This document shows positions 8,764-19,610 of a stretch of 64,000 nt of DNA, piece after piece. The stretch's first letter is position 1. The number at the start of each line of letters is the position of its first letter. This stretch comes from Nocardiopsis sinuspersici (GTDB taxonomy: Bacteria; Actinomycetota; Actinomycetes; Streptosporangiales; Streptosporangiaceae), in the NCBI GenBank assembly GCA_008638415.1, contig VWVT01000002.1, positions 372,001-436,000 on the forward strand. The letters are read 5' to 3'. The notes beneath the pieces are model-generated. The model did not search any database and was not told where the DNA came from. It saw nothing but the letters and a program-made list of their open reading frames with translations. Position numbers and translations under genes: made by a program.

Positions 8764-9576
8764 ATGGGAGCGCGATCGTTGTCAGCCCCACATACCCCTC
8801 TACGCCCCGAAGAACAGGGAAAGCGCGAACGGTCCAGCGGCGTGCAGTCCCTCGACCGGGCCTTCTCCCTGCTGGAGATCATGGCGGACGCGGGCGGCGA
8901 GACCTCGCTGAGCCAGCTGGCCGACTCCTCCGGCCTGCCTCTGCCGACCATCCACCGCATCATCCGCACACTGGTCGGCAACGGGTACGTGCGCCAGCTC
9001 CCCTCGCGCCGCTACGCGCTGGGCCCGCGCCTGATCGGCCTGGGCGACAAGGCGTCGCAGATGCTGGGAACCTGGGCCCGCCCGCACCTGGCGCAACTGG
9101 TGGAGGACCTGGGCGAGACGGCGAACCTGGCGATGCTGGACGGCGACAAGGTCGTCTACGTGGCGCAGGTGCCCTCACAGCACTCCATGCGCATGTTCAC
9201 CGAGGTGGGGCGGCGCGTGCTGCCGCACTCGGCGGGCGTGGGCAAGGCCCTGCTGTCCCAGCTCGGCGACGAGGAGGCGCTGGCCACGGTGCGCCGCACG
9301 GGCATGCCCGCCGCCACCGAGCGCACCATCACCGACCCCGACGAGTTCATGGCCGAACTGCGCCGGATCCGCTCGAACGGCTTCGCCATCGACGACGGCG
9401 AGCAGGAGGTCGGCGTGCGCTGCGTGGCCGTCCCGGTGGTGGGGGCGCCCTCGGGGATGGCGGTGTCGGTGTCGGGGCCCGAGGCACGGGTGAGCTGGGA
9501 CTTCGTGGACCGGGCCGCACCCATCGTGCGCCGCTGCGCGACCATGCTGTCCACCGACCTCAACAACCAGTCCTAG
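8764..9576 (+). CDS. IclR-family regulator of allantoin genes
   Basis: A 270-residue IclR-type regulator. Residues 26-90 hold the winged helix (SGVQSLDRAFSLLEIM, then LPLPTIHRIIRTLVGNGYV), followed by the effector-binding GAF-like domain with LPHSAGVGKALLSQL and the C-terminal FAIDDGEQEVGVRCVAVPV motif. It is divergent from the aldolase-allantoinase operon with about 200 bases between, the arrangement of AllR-type regulators that respond to glyoxylate or allantoin. The first 25 residues are variable and the true start could lie a little downstream. Ligand assignment is by analogy only. Confidence 0.9.
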   Translation: MGARSLSAPHTPLRPEEQGKRERSSGVQSLDRAFSLLEIMADAGGETSLSQLADSSGLPLPTIHRIIRTLVGNGYVRQLPSRRYALGPRLIGLGDKASQMLGTWARPHLAQLVEDLGETANLAMLDGDKVVYVAQVPSQHSMRMFTEVGRRVLPHSAGVGKALLSQLGDEEALATVRRTGMPAATERTITDPDEFMAELRRIRSNGFAIDDGEQEVGVRCVAVPVVGAPSGMAVSVSGPEARVSWDFVDRAAPIVRRCATMLSTDLNNQS

Positions 9577-9627
9577 CGGGCCGGCCGCGACCGTCGCCGG
9601 TGTGACGCACGGGATCCGACCACGGAC

Positions 9628-9682
9628 GATCTTGCTCCCAGTGGCACTGTCGGCGCCCCACGGTGCCACCAAGAGCAAGATC
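9628..9682. repeat. Imperfect 20-bp inverted repeat between iclR and era
   Basis: GATCTTGCTC (9628-9637) and GTGGCAC (9641-9647) are mirrored at 9663-9682, so 17 of 20 positions pair around a 15-base loop containing GGCGCC. It lies between two convergent genes and is less GC-rich than its surroundings. It could act as a bidirectional terminator, or be a copy of a dispersed palindromic repeat; no second copy was seen in this window. Confidence 0.6.
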
Positions 9683-9768
9683 ACGGCGGGGGCGCGGGCC
9701 GGGGGCACACGCCCCGGCCCGGCCGGAGCTGAGCCCGAGGCGAGAGGGCCCCGGGGCAGGCAACCCGC

Positions 9769-10737
9769 CTAGGTCTGCTGGTCGAAGCCCAGCTTGCGCA
9801 GCTGCTTGGGGTCGCGCTGCCAGTCCTTGGCCACACGCACCCGCAGGTCCAGGAACACCCTCTGCCCCAGCAGGGCCTCGATCTGCTTGCGGGCCTGCGA
9901 ACCCACGTCGCGCAGCCGCGAGCCCTTCGAGCCGATCACGATCGCCTTCTGGCTGGGCCGCTCCACGTACAGCGACGCGTAGATGTCCACCAGCTCCTTG
10001 CCGGGACGGGTGTTCTCGCGCTCGTACATCTCGTCCACGACCACCGCGATGGAGTGCGGCAGCTCGTCGCGCACGCCCTCCAGTGCCGCCTCGCGCACCA
10101 GCTCGGCCACCAGCATCTCGTCCGGCTCGTCGGTCAGGTCGCCGCCGGGGTACAGCGGCGGCCCCTCCGGCAGGTGCGAGCACAGCACCTCGGTGACCGT
10201 CTCCAACTGGAACTCCCCCTTGGCGGACACCGGGACGATGTCGGCCCAGTCCCCCAGCTCGTCGACCGCCATCAGCTGGCGGCCCACGGCCTCCCTGCCC
10301 ACCAGGTCCGTCTTGGTGACCAGCGCGACCACCGGGGTGTTCGTCTGCTCCGCCAGCTCCTTGGCGATGTAGGTGTCACCCCGCCCGATCGGCTCGTCGG
10401 CGGGCAGGCAGAACGCGATCACGTCCACCTCGACCAGGGTGGACCGCACCAGCGAGTCCAACCGCTCGCCGAGCAGGGTGCGCGGCTTGTGCAGGCCTGG
10501 CGTGTCCACGATGATCAGTTGTGCCTCGGGCCGGTGCACGATCCCGCGCACCGTGCGGCGGGTGGTCTGCGGCCGGCTGCTGGTGATCGCCACCTTCTGC
10601 CCGACCAGCGCGTTCATGAGGGTGGACTTGCCCACGTTCGGGCGGCCCACGAAGCACGCGAAACCACTGCGGAAGCCCTCCGGGTGGGAGGGCATCTCCA
10701 GCGGCACCCGCAGTTTTTCCAGGTCGAGCTCGTTCAT
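9769..10737 (-). CDS. era: GTPase Era, 16S rRNA maturation factor
   Basis: A 322-residue Ras-like GTPase that binds the 3' end of 16S rRNA during 30S assembly. The P-loop GRPNVGKST is at residues 31-39, switch II is DTPGLHKPR, and the guanine-specificity motif is TKTD. The C-terminal KH domain contains VIGSKGSRLRDVGSQARKQIE and closes with VRVAKDWQRDPKQLRKLG. Start ATG at 10737, nine bases after the deaminase-like gene. It is the last gene of the phoH-ybeY-hlyC-era run, so ribosome maturation functions (YbeY, Era) are co-transcribed. Confidence 0.97.
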   Translation of the reverse strand: MNELDLEKLRVPLEMPSHPEGFRSGFACFVGRPNVGKSTLMNALVGQKVAITSSRPQTTRRTVRGIVHRPEAQLIIVDTPGLHKPRTLLGERLDSLVRSTLVEVDVIAFCLPADEPIGRGDTYIAKELAEQTNTPVVALVTKTDLVGREAVGRQLMAVDELGDWADIVPVSAKGEFQLETVTEVLCSHLPEGPPLYPGGDLTDEPDEMLVAELVREAALEGVRDELPHSIAVVVDEMYERENTRPGKELVDIYASLYVERPSQKAIVIGSKGSRLRDVGSQARKQIEALLGQRVFLDLRVRVAKDWQRDPKQLRKLGFDQQT

Positions 10738-10746
10738 CGGTCCTTC

Positions 10747-11091
10747 TCAGCGCCGGGTGATGCTCGCGGGCACCCCGTCGGGGGCCGCGATCACCACTAC
10801 CTGGGTCTTCAGGTCGTCCGCCACCGCGCGGTCGTCCTCGGTCAGCTCCACGGCCTCGGTGACCACCGCGGCGGCCTCCAGGGCCGAGGCCTCACTGGAG
10901 ACGGCGGCGGCCACGGCGGCCTGGAGCGCGCTCAGCCGCAGCGAGGGCAGCGACACCGTCGTGGCCACGTAGGTACGCCCGGTCTCGTCGCGTACCGCCG
11001 CGCCCTCCACCGCCGCGTTGCGGGCACGTGAGGCCCGCGCGAGGGTGATGAGCTTGCCGTCCTCAGGGCCCAGCCCCGTCGTATCCGTCAC
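10747..11091 (-). CDS. Cytidine-deaminase-like protein lacking zinc ligands
   Basis: A 114-residue protein at the position where actinobacteria often carry a gene annotated as cytidine deaminase between hlyC and era. The fold-level pattern is right: ITLARASRARNAAVEGAAVRDETGRTYVATT followed by an alpha helix and VVVIAAPDG. However, it has no Cys at all and neither the (H/C)AE nor the PCxxC zinc motif, so deaminase activity is unlikely. The GTG start at 11091 overlaps the upstream CBS-protein stop by four bases. A binding or structural role is possible; I cannot assign one. Confidence 0.7.
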   Translation of the reverse strand: MTDTTGLGPEDGKLITLARASRARNAAVEGAAVRDETGRTYVATTVSLPSLRLSALQAAVAAAVSSEASALEAAAVVTEAVELTEDDRAVADDLKTQVVVIAAPDGVPASITRR

Positions 11092-12485
11092 TGGTCCATG
11101 CTCCTCATGTCGTCGTCATCGGCCTGGAACGCCCCCTCGGCGTCGTGGGGCAGGCGCTCCACCAGGACGGTGGTCATCCTGTTCCGGCGGCTGCTCTTGC
11201 CCTCAAGGGTCAGCCTGAGACCAGCGTATTCGGCCTGGGCCCCGCCGACCGGCACCCGGCCCAGCACGAACGCCACCAGACCGCCGACGGTCTCCACGTC
11301 CGGCACGTCCAGGTCCCGGTCCGGGAACAGCTCGTCCAGCTCGCCCAGCGGCAGGCGCGCGGTCACCCTCACCCGGTCGTCGTCGAGCCAGTCCACCGGC
11401 GGAATCTCGTGGTCGTACTCGTCGGTGATCTCACCGACGATCTCCTCCACGATGTCCTCCAGCGTGACCAGGCCCGCGGTGCCCCCGTACTCGTCGATGA
11501 CCACGGCGACGTGGTTGCGCTGCTTCTGCATCTCGCGCAGCAGCTCGTCGATGGGCTTGGTGTCGGGGACGTAGGTCGCCTGGCGCATCACGTCCCCGGC
11601 GGCGAGCGGCACGTCGCCCCGGCTGCCCGCGGCCGCCGCCCAGCGGTCGCGCAGCCGCTCCACCAGGTCCTTGAGGTAGACGATGCCCACCACGTCGTCC
11701 TCGTCCTCACCCGTCACCGGGATACGCGAGTACCCGCTCGCCAGCGCCAGGGCCAGCACCTCGTCGGCGTCGTCGTCGCGGCTGGTGAACACGATGTCGG
11801 GGCGCGGCACCATCACCTCGCGCACGGAGGTGTCGTCGAGCTTGAACACCGAGTGGATCATCTGGCGCTCCTCGGGGTCGATGACCTCCCCCTGCTCGGC
11901 CAGATCGACCAGCTGGCGCAGTTCCACCTCGGTGCTGAAGGGACCCTCGCGGTCGCCCTTGGCGCGCGGGGTGAGCGCACGGCCCGCCCCCACGAGCAGC
12001 TGGGAGATCGGGCCCACCACGACCTGGAGCGGGTAGACGACGGTCGCGCTGGCGCGGGCGACCGGTCCGGCGAACTGGCGCCCCAGGATGCGCGGAGCGA
12101 TCGCGATCAGCACCGACTCCACCACGACCATCGCCACGGCGGTCAGCGCCAGCGCGGGCCAGCCCAGGCCGAGCAGGAAGACCATGCCCACGGCGGCGGC
12201 CAGCACCGCGCACACCTCGCACACCACGCGCAGGAACAGCAGCACGTTGAGGTGGCGGGTGGGGTCCTCCGCCACCCGCTCCCAGCGGCGCTCGGCCACG
12301 GCGGCGCGCTCGACACCGCTCACCGCGGGCAGGCCCACGGACATGACACGCGTGACCGCGACCTCGGCCGACACCAGGAAGCCCGCGACGGCGGTCAGCA
12401 CGAGGGCCGCCGAGAAGGCGGCGAGCCACTCGGCGGGATCCCCCGTGGTCAGCGGGGCGACGTCGGGCCACTCCGACGGGCTCAT
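11088..12485 (-). CDS. CNNM/CorC-type membrane protein with CBS pair
   Basis: A 465-residue protein annotated in many genomes as hemolysin C-like. The first 150 residues contain about four hydrophobic segments of the CNNM transmembrane domain. A two-CBS module follows (about 210-345: [32 protein letters not shown], then [19 protein letters not shown]). A CorC_HlyC transporter-associated domain ends near 440, then an acidic tail. The family is linked to Mg or Co efflux and resistance rather than haemolysis. It overlaps ybeY and the deaminase-like gene by four bases each, so the genes are translationally coupled. Confidence 0.9.
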   Translation of the reverse strand: MSPSEWPDVAPLTTGDPAEWLAAFSAALVLTAVAGFLVSAEVAVTRVMSVGLPAVSGVERAAVAERRWERVAEDPTRHLNVLLFLRVVCEVCAVLAAAVGMVFLLGLGWPALALTAVAMVVVESVLIAIAPRILGRQFAGPVARASATVVYPLQVVVGPISQLLVGAGRALTPRAKGDREGPFSTEVELRQLVDLAEQGEVIDPEERQMIHSVFKLDDTSVREVMVPRPDIVFTSRDDDADEVLALALASGYSRIPVTGEDEDDVVGIVYLKDLVERLRDRWAAAAGSRGDVPLAAGDVMRQATYVPDTKPIDELLREMQKQRNHVAVVIDEYGGTAGLVTLEDIVEEIVGEITDEYDHEIPPVDWLDDDRVRVTARLPLGELDELFPDRDLDVPDVETVGGLVAFVLGRVPVGGAQAEYAGLRLTLEGKSSRRNRMTTVLVERLPHDAEGAFQADDDDMRSMDQ

Positions 12486-12970
12486 CGGGTGCTCTCGTCC
12501 TCCTCGGGACCGGCCGCCTCGCGCTCACGCCAGGCGGCGAGGATCTCGCCCTGCAACCCGAACATCTCCTTGTGCTCGTCGGGCTCGGCGTGGTCGTAGC
12601 CCAGCAGGTGCAGGATGCCGTGGGTGCACAGCAGGTCGATCTCGGCCTCGGTGCTGTGCCCGGCCTTCTCCGCCTGGGCCTCGGCGACCTGCGGGCAGAT
12701 GATCACGTCACCGAGGACACCCGGCTCGCTCGTACGGCCGGGGCCGCCGGGGCGCAGTTCGTCCATGGGGAAGGAGAGCACGTCGGTGGGTCCCGGCTCG
12801 TCCATCCACCGCACGTGCAGGTCGGTCATCGGGTCCTCGTCCACCAGCACGACGGACAGCTCGGCCAGCGGGTGGACGCGCATGGCGTCGAGCACGTGCC
12901 TGGCCAGGCGGGAGAGCCTCTCCTCGTCCACACTGGTGACGCCGGACTCGTTGGCGACGTCGATACTCAT
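12482..12970 (-). CDS. ybeY: Endoribonuclease YbeY
   Basis: A 162-residue metal-dependent endoribonuclease needed for 16S rRNA 3'-end processing and late ribosome quality control. The zinc motif [11 protein letters not shown] supplies His117, His121 and His127. The conserved [10 protein letters not shown] and LGDVIICP are also present. The ATG at 12970 gives the normal N-terminus (SIDVANESG). The open frame extends upstream to 13315, but that part overlaps a hairpin and has no family similarity. It lies downstream of phoH with a 142-base gap. Confidence 0.96.
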   Translation of the reverse strand: MSIDVANESGVTSVDEERLSRLARHVLDAMRVHPLAELSVVLVDEDPMTDLHVRWMDEPGPTDVLSFPMDELRPGGPGRTSEPGVLGDVIICPQVAEAQAEKAGHSTEAEIDLLCTHGILHLLGYDHAEPDEHKEMFGLQGEILAAWREREAAGPEEDESTR

Positions 12971-13060
12971 CGGTTGGGGCTGCCTCACTTGGGATCGCGG
13001 TGGCCGGGCGACGCGCCCGGCCGGGGGTGCGGCGCGCCCGAACGGCGCGCCCGTGGCATT

Positions 13061-13099
13061 CGAACCGGTGGGCCCACGCGCGGCGGACCCACCGGTTCG
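13061..13099 (-). terminator. Hairpin in the phoH-ybeY gap
   Basis: CGAACCGGTGGG (13061-13072) pairs perfectly with CCCACCGGTTCG (13088-13099), a 12-bp stem with a 15-base loop, fourteen bases after the phoH stop. It could attenuate or end the phoH transcript before ybeY. Confidence 0.5.
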
Positions 13100-13112
13100 G
13101 ATGTCTACCTGC

Positions 13113-15308
<2,196 letters not shown>

Positions 15309-15632
15309 GATCTGGCCTGGCGGCCGAGGTCCCCCACCCTTCGCTCCGACGCCTGCCCGCCCCTTCTCGGGCGGCGCGCCTCGTGTACGGTTCCCGCCGC
15401 CGCGGACGACGGCGTCGGGCCGGACTCCTCGCCGGCGTTCCCAGCGGTCACACCGAACCCTCGGAGCCCACGGCCTCGAGTCTACCAACGGCTTCCCACC
15501 CCGATCGATCCGTTATCCCGGCCCCGCCGGGGCTCCGCCGCGGGCACCCGCGGGGGTGCTGGGGGCGGGGCGGGTCCCCCACCCCCTCGGGCGCCCGGGA
15601 GCGGGTGGAGCGGGGTTCCCGGGGAGGCGCGG
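15309..15632. other. Intergenic region upstream of phoH
   Basis: 324 bases between the HIT-gene stop and the phoH start. It is very GC-rich, with short C-runs and G-runs and several small hairpins, such as GCGGGCACCCGCGGG-type repeats near 15538-15556. I found no gene, no recognisable riboswitch and no convincing -10/-35 pair. It should contain the phoH operon promoter. Confidence 0.4.
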
Positions 15633-15983
15633 CTACCCGGGGGGCCAGTTCAGGCCGCGGCCGCCGAGCAGGTGCCCGTGGAGGTGGAAGACCGTCTGCC
15701 CTGCGCCGCTTCCGGTGTTGAACACCAGCCGGTACCCGAGGTCGGCGACGTCCTCGGCGGTGGCCACCTCGTGCGCCTCGCGGACGATCTCGTCGATCAG
15801 GCCGGTGTCGGCCGCCGCGGCCGCGGCGGCCGTGGGGTAGTGCTCGCGCGGGATGATCAGCACGTGCGTGGGCGCCTGGGGGTTGATGTCGCGAAAGGCC
15901 ACCGTGCGCTCGCTCTCGCGGACGATCTCGGCGGGTACCTCCCCCTTCACGATCTTGCAGAAGAGGCAGTCGTCCTGGGCCAT
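15633..15983 (-). CDS. HIT-family nucleotide hydrolase
   Basis: A 116-residue histidine-triad protein of the Hint/HinT branch, which removes AMP or other groups from nucleoside phosphoramidates. The N-terminal CLFCKIVKGEVPAEIV carries the paired Cys typical of the branch, and the triad is HLHGHLLGG (His100, His102, His104). The ATG at 15983 is preceded by AAAGG. The chain ends LNWPPG, close to the family end. It precedes phoH on the same strand, a conserved order in actinobacteria, and is divergent from a sigma factor gene. Confidence 0.93.
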   Translation of the reverse strand: MAQDDCLFCKIVKGEVPAEIVRESERTVAFRDINPQAPTHVLIIPREHYPTAAAAAAADTGLIDEIVREAHEVATAEDVADLGYRLVFNTGSGAGQTVFHLHGHLLGGRGLNWPPG

Positions 15984-16072
15984 CGAGAACCTTTCCGTCT
16001 GTGCGGCCGCCGTCGTGGCCGCCGCCTCGGGTCGTCCGGGACCATGATGCCGCAGGTCGACCGTGGAAGAAC

Positions 16073-16145
16073 GACTGGAAACAGTCTTTTCGTGATCTTC
16101 CGGAAGCCTGTTCGGCCTTGGTCTGAGTTCCAGTCGCGATAGTCT
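16073..16145 (+). promoter_or_regulatory. Candidate promoter and small inverted repeat before the sigma factor gene
   Basis: -35 TTGGTC (16118-16123), a 16-base spacer and -10 TAGTCT (16140-16145) precede the sigma gene. Upstream, GACTG-GAAA-CAGTC (16073-16086) is a 5-4-5 inverted repeat. The region is noticeably richer in A/T than its surroundings and serves divergent genes. Confidence 0.35.
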
Positions 16146-16200
16146 TTCCACCCGTGCGCGTCAGGTCGTCGGCTCCGTCCGGCCCCGGCCGAGTTTCCAC

Positions 16201-16833
16201 GTGTTCGGATTGAAACGCACGTCTACCTGGAAAAGAAGAGGTATGCCCTTTCGTAAACCCCGCGACAAGGGTGTGCGTCGAACTGATGTGACGACAGAAA
16301 CCATGGTGGCTGGAGCCACCACGGCTCCTCTCTCGGTGGAGTGGGACGCCGACCACGCCGTGACGGAGCTCTACCGAGAGCACTATCGTCCGCTCGTTCG
16401 GCTCGCCGCACTGCTCGTCCGCGATCACGCGACCGCGGAGGAGGTCGTCCAGGACGCGTTCGTCGCCATGCACAACGCATGGCGCCGCCTGCGCGATCCG
16501 AACAAGGCCCTGTCCTACCTCCGTCAGGCCGTGGTGAACAAGGCCAGGTCCGTGCTCCGCCACAGGGCGGTCGTGGAGAAGCACGCACCCAAGGCCCTGC
16601 CCGACGCACCCAGCGCCGAACACGGCGCCATGAACCTGTTGGAGCGCGAAGCCGTTATTCGCGCTCTGCGCAAACTACCCACCCGTCAGCGAGAGGCCAT
16701 CGTGCTCCGGTACTACGGCGACCTGTCCGAGGCCCAGATCGCGGACGCCATGGGGATCAGCCGGGGCGCGGTCAAGAGCCACACATCCCGCGGCATCTCC
16801 GCGCTCCGCTCTGTTCTGGAGCAGACGACATGA
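16201..16833 (+). CDS. ECF-like RNA polymerase sigma factor (SigE family)
   Basis: A sigma-70 family factor with only regions 2 and 4. Region 2 spans about residues 58-120 (LYREHYRPLVRLAALLV, EEVVQDAFVAMHNAW). Region 4 spans about 155-205 (LPTRQREAIVLRYYGDLSEAQIADAMGISRG, then the recognition helix AVKSHTSRGISALR). It should direct RNA polymerase to a dedicated promoter set. The nominal start is GTG at 16201 (210 residues); an ATG at 16243 or a GTG at 16288 are alternatives, as the first 40 residues are not conserved. Its stop overlaps the next gene by three bases, so the membrane protein downstream is its likely partner. Confidence 0.88.
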   Translation: MFGLKRTSTWKRRGMPFRKPRDKGVRRTDVTTETMVAGATTAPLSVEWDADHAVTELYREHYRPLVRLAALLVRDHATAEEVVQDAFVAMHNAWRRLRDPNKALSYLRQAVVNKARSVLRHRAVVEKHAPKALPDAPSAEHGAMNLLEREAVIRALRKLPTRQREAIVLRYYGDLSEAQIADAMGISRGAVKSHTSRGISALRSVLEQTT

Positions 16834-17615
16834 CCAGCCCGACAGATCCGACGAACGACCCGTTCGAGGAGCAGCTCCGCCAGCTGCTCAAAGCCGAGGC
16901 CGACACGGTCACGACCTCGCCCGAGGCGTTGAACCTGATTCGTGAGCGCACCGAGCGCAACCGCGGCTCGATCTGGTTCGGCCTGCCCTGGCTACGTCCC
17001 GCGCTGGCCGTGGCGGGGGCCACCCTGATCGCCGCCTCCGTGATCATGTCCAGTCCCCAGGTGCGCGACCACGTCCTGGAGATCGTCCCCGCGGGCGCCG
17101 ACCGCGAGGGCACGCTCACCGAGCGGGGCCAGAGCGAGGACGTGGCCGTCCCCGATCCCTCCACCGGCTCCGTCGACGGCACCACCCAGCCGGAACCGGT
17201 GCCCCCGGAGAAGCCTGCGGCCTCGCCCAGCCCCGAGGTCGAGGAGGAGGGCTCCGCCCCCGAGGAGGACCCGAAGACCGCCTCCACGTGCCCGGAGCCC
17301 GTGGAGGGGCCCTCTCCCTCCCCGACGGCGACCAGCGGCGAGGACGGTGAGGCCGGCGCCGCCGAGGAGGAGGGCTGCGAGCCGGTCGAGAAGCCCAGTC
17401 CCGGCACCGGCGGCGACGAGGGTACCGGCGAGGGTGAGGGCGACGGTGCCACCGGCGAGGACGGTACCGGCGCCGGCGGTGGCGGTGAGGACACCGGTAG
17501 CGGTGAGGGCGGAGGCGACACCGGCACCGGCGGTGGTGGCGAGGACACCGGCGGAACCGTCGGAACCGGCACCGCCGACGGCGACACCACCAGCAAGACG
17601 GCGTCGGGAAGCTGA
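16830..17615 (+). CDS. Single-pass membrane protein coupled to the sigma factor, possible anti-sigma
   Basis: A 261-residue protein with an ATG inside the sigma factor stop (ATGA). A polar 50-residue cytoplasmic head (EEQLRQLLKAEADTV) leads into one membrane span (PALAVAGATLIAASVIM, about 54-70). A long extracytoplasmic tail of Pro/Glu and then Gly/Thr/Asp repeats (such as GGGGEDTG) follows. I see no zinc-anti-sigma HxxxCxxC motif. Position and topology fit a membrane-bound partner or regulator of the sigma factor, but no anti-sigma domain is recognisable, so this is inference. Confidence 0.65.
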   Translation: MTSPTDPTNDPFEEQLRQLLKAEADTVTTSPEALNLIRERTERNRGSIWFGLPWLRPALAVAGATLIAASVIMSSPQVRDHVLEIVPAGADREGTLTERGQSEDVAVPDPSTGSVDGTTQPEPVPPEKPAASPSPEVEEEGSAPEEDPKTASTCPEPVEGPSPSPTATSGEDGEAGAAEEEGCEPVEKPSPGTGGDEGTGEGEGDGATGEDGTGAGGGGEDTGSGEGGGDTGTGGGGEDTGGTVGTGTADGDTTSKTASGS

Positions 17616-17636
17616 CCCGCACCCGCCCACGCACGC

Positions 17637-17678
17637 ACGAGAGGCGCCCCCGACCCGAAGGTCGGGGGCGCCTCTCGT
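17637..17678. terminator. Perfect 19-bp bidirectional terminator
   Basis: ACGAGAGGCGCCCCCGACC (17637-17655) pairs fully with 17660-17678 around a CGAA tetraloop, between the convergent sigma-linked membrane protein gene and rsmE. It is the cleanest hairpin in the left half of the window. Confidence 0.85.
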
Positions 17679-17729
17679 GTGTGCGTGGCCCTGTGTCCGC
17701 GTGGGCGGGAGGGACATGGGGAACGGCGT

Positions 17730-18467
17730 CTACCAGCGGCCGGTGCGCGCCTGGAGCACCGACAGCGCCGCGACCCCGGCCGTGGAGGTGCGCAGCACGC
17801 TCGGGCCCAGCAGCGCCCGGACCGCGCCCGCGCCGGTGAACGCGTCGAGTTCGGTGTCGGAGAAGCCGCCCTCGGGACCGACCACCAGGACGATTCCCGG
17901 GCCGTCGCCGGTGGGCGGTTCCAGCTCGGACAGGCGGTCGTCGCCGTCCTCGTGCAGCACGATCCCCAGGTCGGCGGCGGCCAGCAGGTCGGCCACCGCG
18001 GAGCGGTCCGCGAGGTCGGCGACCTCGGGCAGCCGTCCGCGCCGGGCCTGCTTGGCCGCCTCACGGGCGGTGGCACGCCACTTGGCCAGCGACTTGGCCG
18101 CCCGCTCGCCCTTCCAGCGGGTGACGCAGCGCTCCGCAGACCAGGGCACGATCGCGTCGGCCCCGGCCTCGGTCATCATCTCCACGGCCAGCTCGCCCCG
18201 GTCGCCCTTGGGCAGTGCCTGGACCACGGTCAGGCGGGGGCGGGGGGCCGGGTCCTCCCGGCGCTCCACCACCGCGCAGACGATGTGGTCCTTGGCCACC
18301 GCGGCCACGGTGCAGCGGGCGACCAGGCCCCGGCCGTCGGACAGGTCGACGGTCTCGCCCTCCCGGACGCGCCGCACCACGGCGGCGTGGCGGCCCTCGG
18401 CGCCGCCCACCGTCACCCGGTCGGCCGCGAGGTCCGCGGTACCGACCAGGAAGACCGGTGGTGTCAC
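17730..18467 (-). CDS. rsmE: 16S rRNA m3U1498 methyltransferase RsmE
   Basis: A 245-residue SPOUT-class methyltransferase that methylates N3 of U1498 in 16S rRNA. An N-terminal PUA-like domain carries the conserved GGAEGRHAAVVRRVREGE. The trefoil-knot domain has VVQALPKGDRGELAVE, the cofactor loop VVGPEGGFSDTELD and LGPSVLRTSTAGVAAL. The GTG start at 18467 overlaps the dnaJ stop (GTGA). The hrcA-dnaJ-rsmE order is standard in actinobacteria and many other bacteria. Confidence 0.94.
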   Translation of the reverse strand: MTPPVFLVGTADLAADRVTVGGAEGRHAAVVRRVREGETVDLSDGRGLVARCTVAAVAKDHIVCAVVERREDPAPRPRLTVVQALPKGDRGELAVEMMTEAGADAIVPWSAERCVTRWKGERAAKSLAKWRATAREAAKQARRGRLPEVADLADRSAVADLLAAADLGIVLHEDGDDRLSELEPPTGDGPGIVLVVGPEGGFSDTELDAFTGAGAVRALLGPSVLRTSTAGVAALSVLQARTGRW

Positions 18468-19606
18468 TTCGCGCCGAAGGCGTCGCGGATCTTGGCGAAG
18501 AAGCTGCCGTGCCCGGGACTGAAGCGGCCCGGGGACTGGTCCTCGCCGCGCAGCTCGGCGAACTTGCGCAGCAGCGCCTCCTGCTCCTCGTCCAGCTTGC
18601 CCGGGGTCTCCACGTCCACGCGGATACGCAGGTCGCCCCGGCCGCCGCCGTCGAGGTGGCTGACGCCCTTGTTGGGGAGGGTGATGACGTGGCCCGAGTT
18701 GGTGCCCGGGCGCAGGTCGATGTTCTCGGTCCCGTCGAGGGTGTCGAAGGCGAAGGACGCGCCCAGCGCGGCGGCCGTCATGGGAACGGTCACCGTGCAG
18801 TGCAGGTCGTCGCCGCGGCGCTCGAAGGTGGGGTGCGGGCGCTGGAGGATCTCCAGGATGATGTCGCCCCGCGGCCCGCCGTTGGGGCCGACCTCCCCCT
18901 CGCCGGCGAGCTGGATGCGGGTGCCGTCGTCGACGCCCGCGGGGATCTTGACGGTCCGGGTGACCTTCTCGCGCACACGGCCCTCGCCCGCGCAGTCGGC
19001 GCAGGGGTTGGTGATGACCGATCCCTGGCCCGAGCACTGCGGGCAGGGGCGGGAGGTCATGACCTGGCCCAGGAAGGACCGGGTGACCTGGGAGACCTCT
19101 CCCTGGCCGTGGCACATGTCACACGTGGTGCGGTGCGACCCGGCCGCCGTCCCCTCGCCCTGGCACGTCTCGCACAGGATGGCGGTGGGGAAGGTGATCT
19201 CCTTGCTGACCCCGAACGCGGTCTCCGCCAGGTCCAGCTCGACCCGGATCTTGATGCTGCGGCCGCGGCGGACCCGCTCCCGGGGGCCGCGCCCACCGGG
19301 CTGGCCTCCGCCGAAGAACGCGTTCATGATGTCGTCGAAGGCGAATCCGCCCGCGCCGCCGAAGCCTCCGGCGCCGCCGCCCCCGCCGGGGGCGTACGGA
19401 TCCTGTCCCATGTCGAACATCCGACGCTTGCTCTCGTCGGAGAGGACCTCGTAGGCCTGGGTCACCTCTTTGAAGCGATCCTGGGTGGCCGGGTCCGGGT
19501 TGATGTCCGGATGCAGCTCGCGTGCGAGCCGCCTGTAGGCCTTCTTGATCTCGTCCTTGGAGGCGTCCCGACGCACCCCGAGAACCTGGTAATAGTCTCT
19601 GGCCAC
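18464..19606 (-). CDS. dnaJ: Chaperone DnaJ, second actinobacterial type
   Basis: A 380-residue J-domain co-chaperone of DnaK. The J domain has HPD at 32-34, then a Gly/Phe-rich linker and four zinc-finger repeats: CETCQGEG, CDMCHGQG, CPQCSGQG and CADCAGEG. The C-terminal substrate domain contains GDIILEILQRPHPTFERRG. The start is GTG at 19606 (MARDYYQVLG), four bases after the hrcA stop. Linkage to hrcA rather than dnaK-grpE marks it as the DnaJ2 copy, controlled by HrcA through the upstream CIRCE-like site. Confidence 0.96.
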   Translation of the reverse strand: MARDYYQVLGVRRDASKDEIKKAYRRLARELHPDINPDPATQDRFKEVTQAYEVLSDESKRRMFDMGQDPYAPGGGGGAGGFGGAGGFAFDDIMNAFFGGGQPGGRGPRERVRRGRSIKIRVELDLAETAFGVSKEITFPTAILCETCQGEGTAAGSHRTTCDMCHGQGEVSQVTRSFLGQVMTSRPCPQCSGQGSVITNPCADCAGEGRVREKVTRTVKIPAGVDDGTRIQLAGEGEVGPNGGPRGDIILEILQRPHPTFERRGDDLHCTVTVPMTAAALGASFAFDTLDGTENIDLRPGTNSGHVITLPNKGVSHLDGGGRGDLRIRVDVETPGKLDEEQEALLRKFAELRGEDQSPGRFSPGHGSFFAKIRDAFGAK

Positions 19607-19610
19607 TGAG

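Noticed and set aside
15309-15488. Extended N-terminus of PhoH (60 residues)
   Set aside because: Arg/Gly-rich sequence without similarity; MSETTHTHS at 15308 starts the family-like protein.
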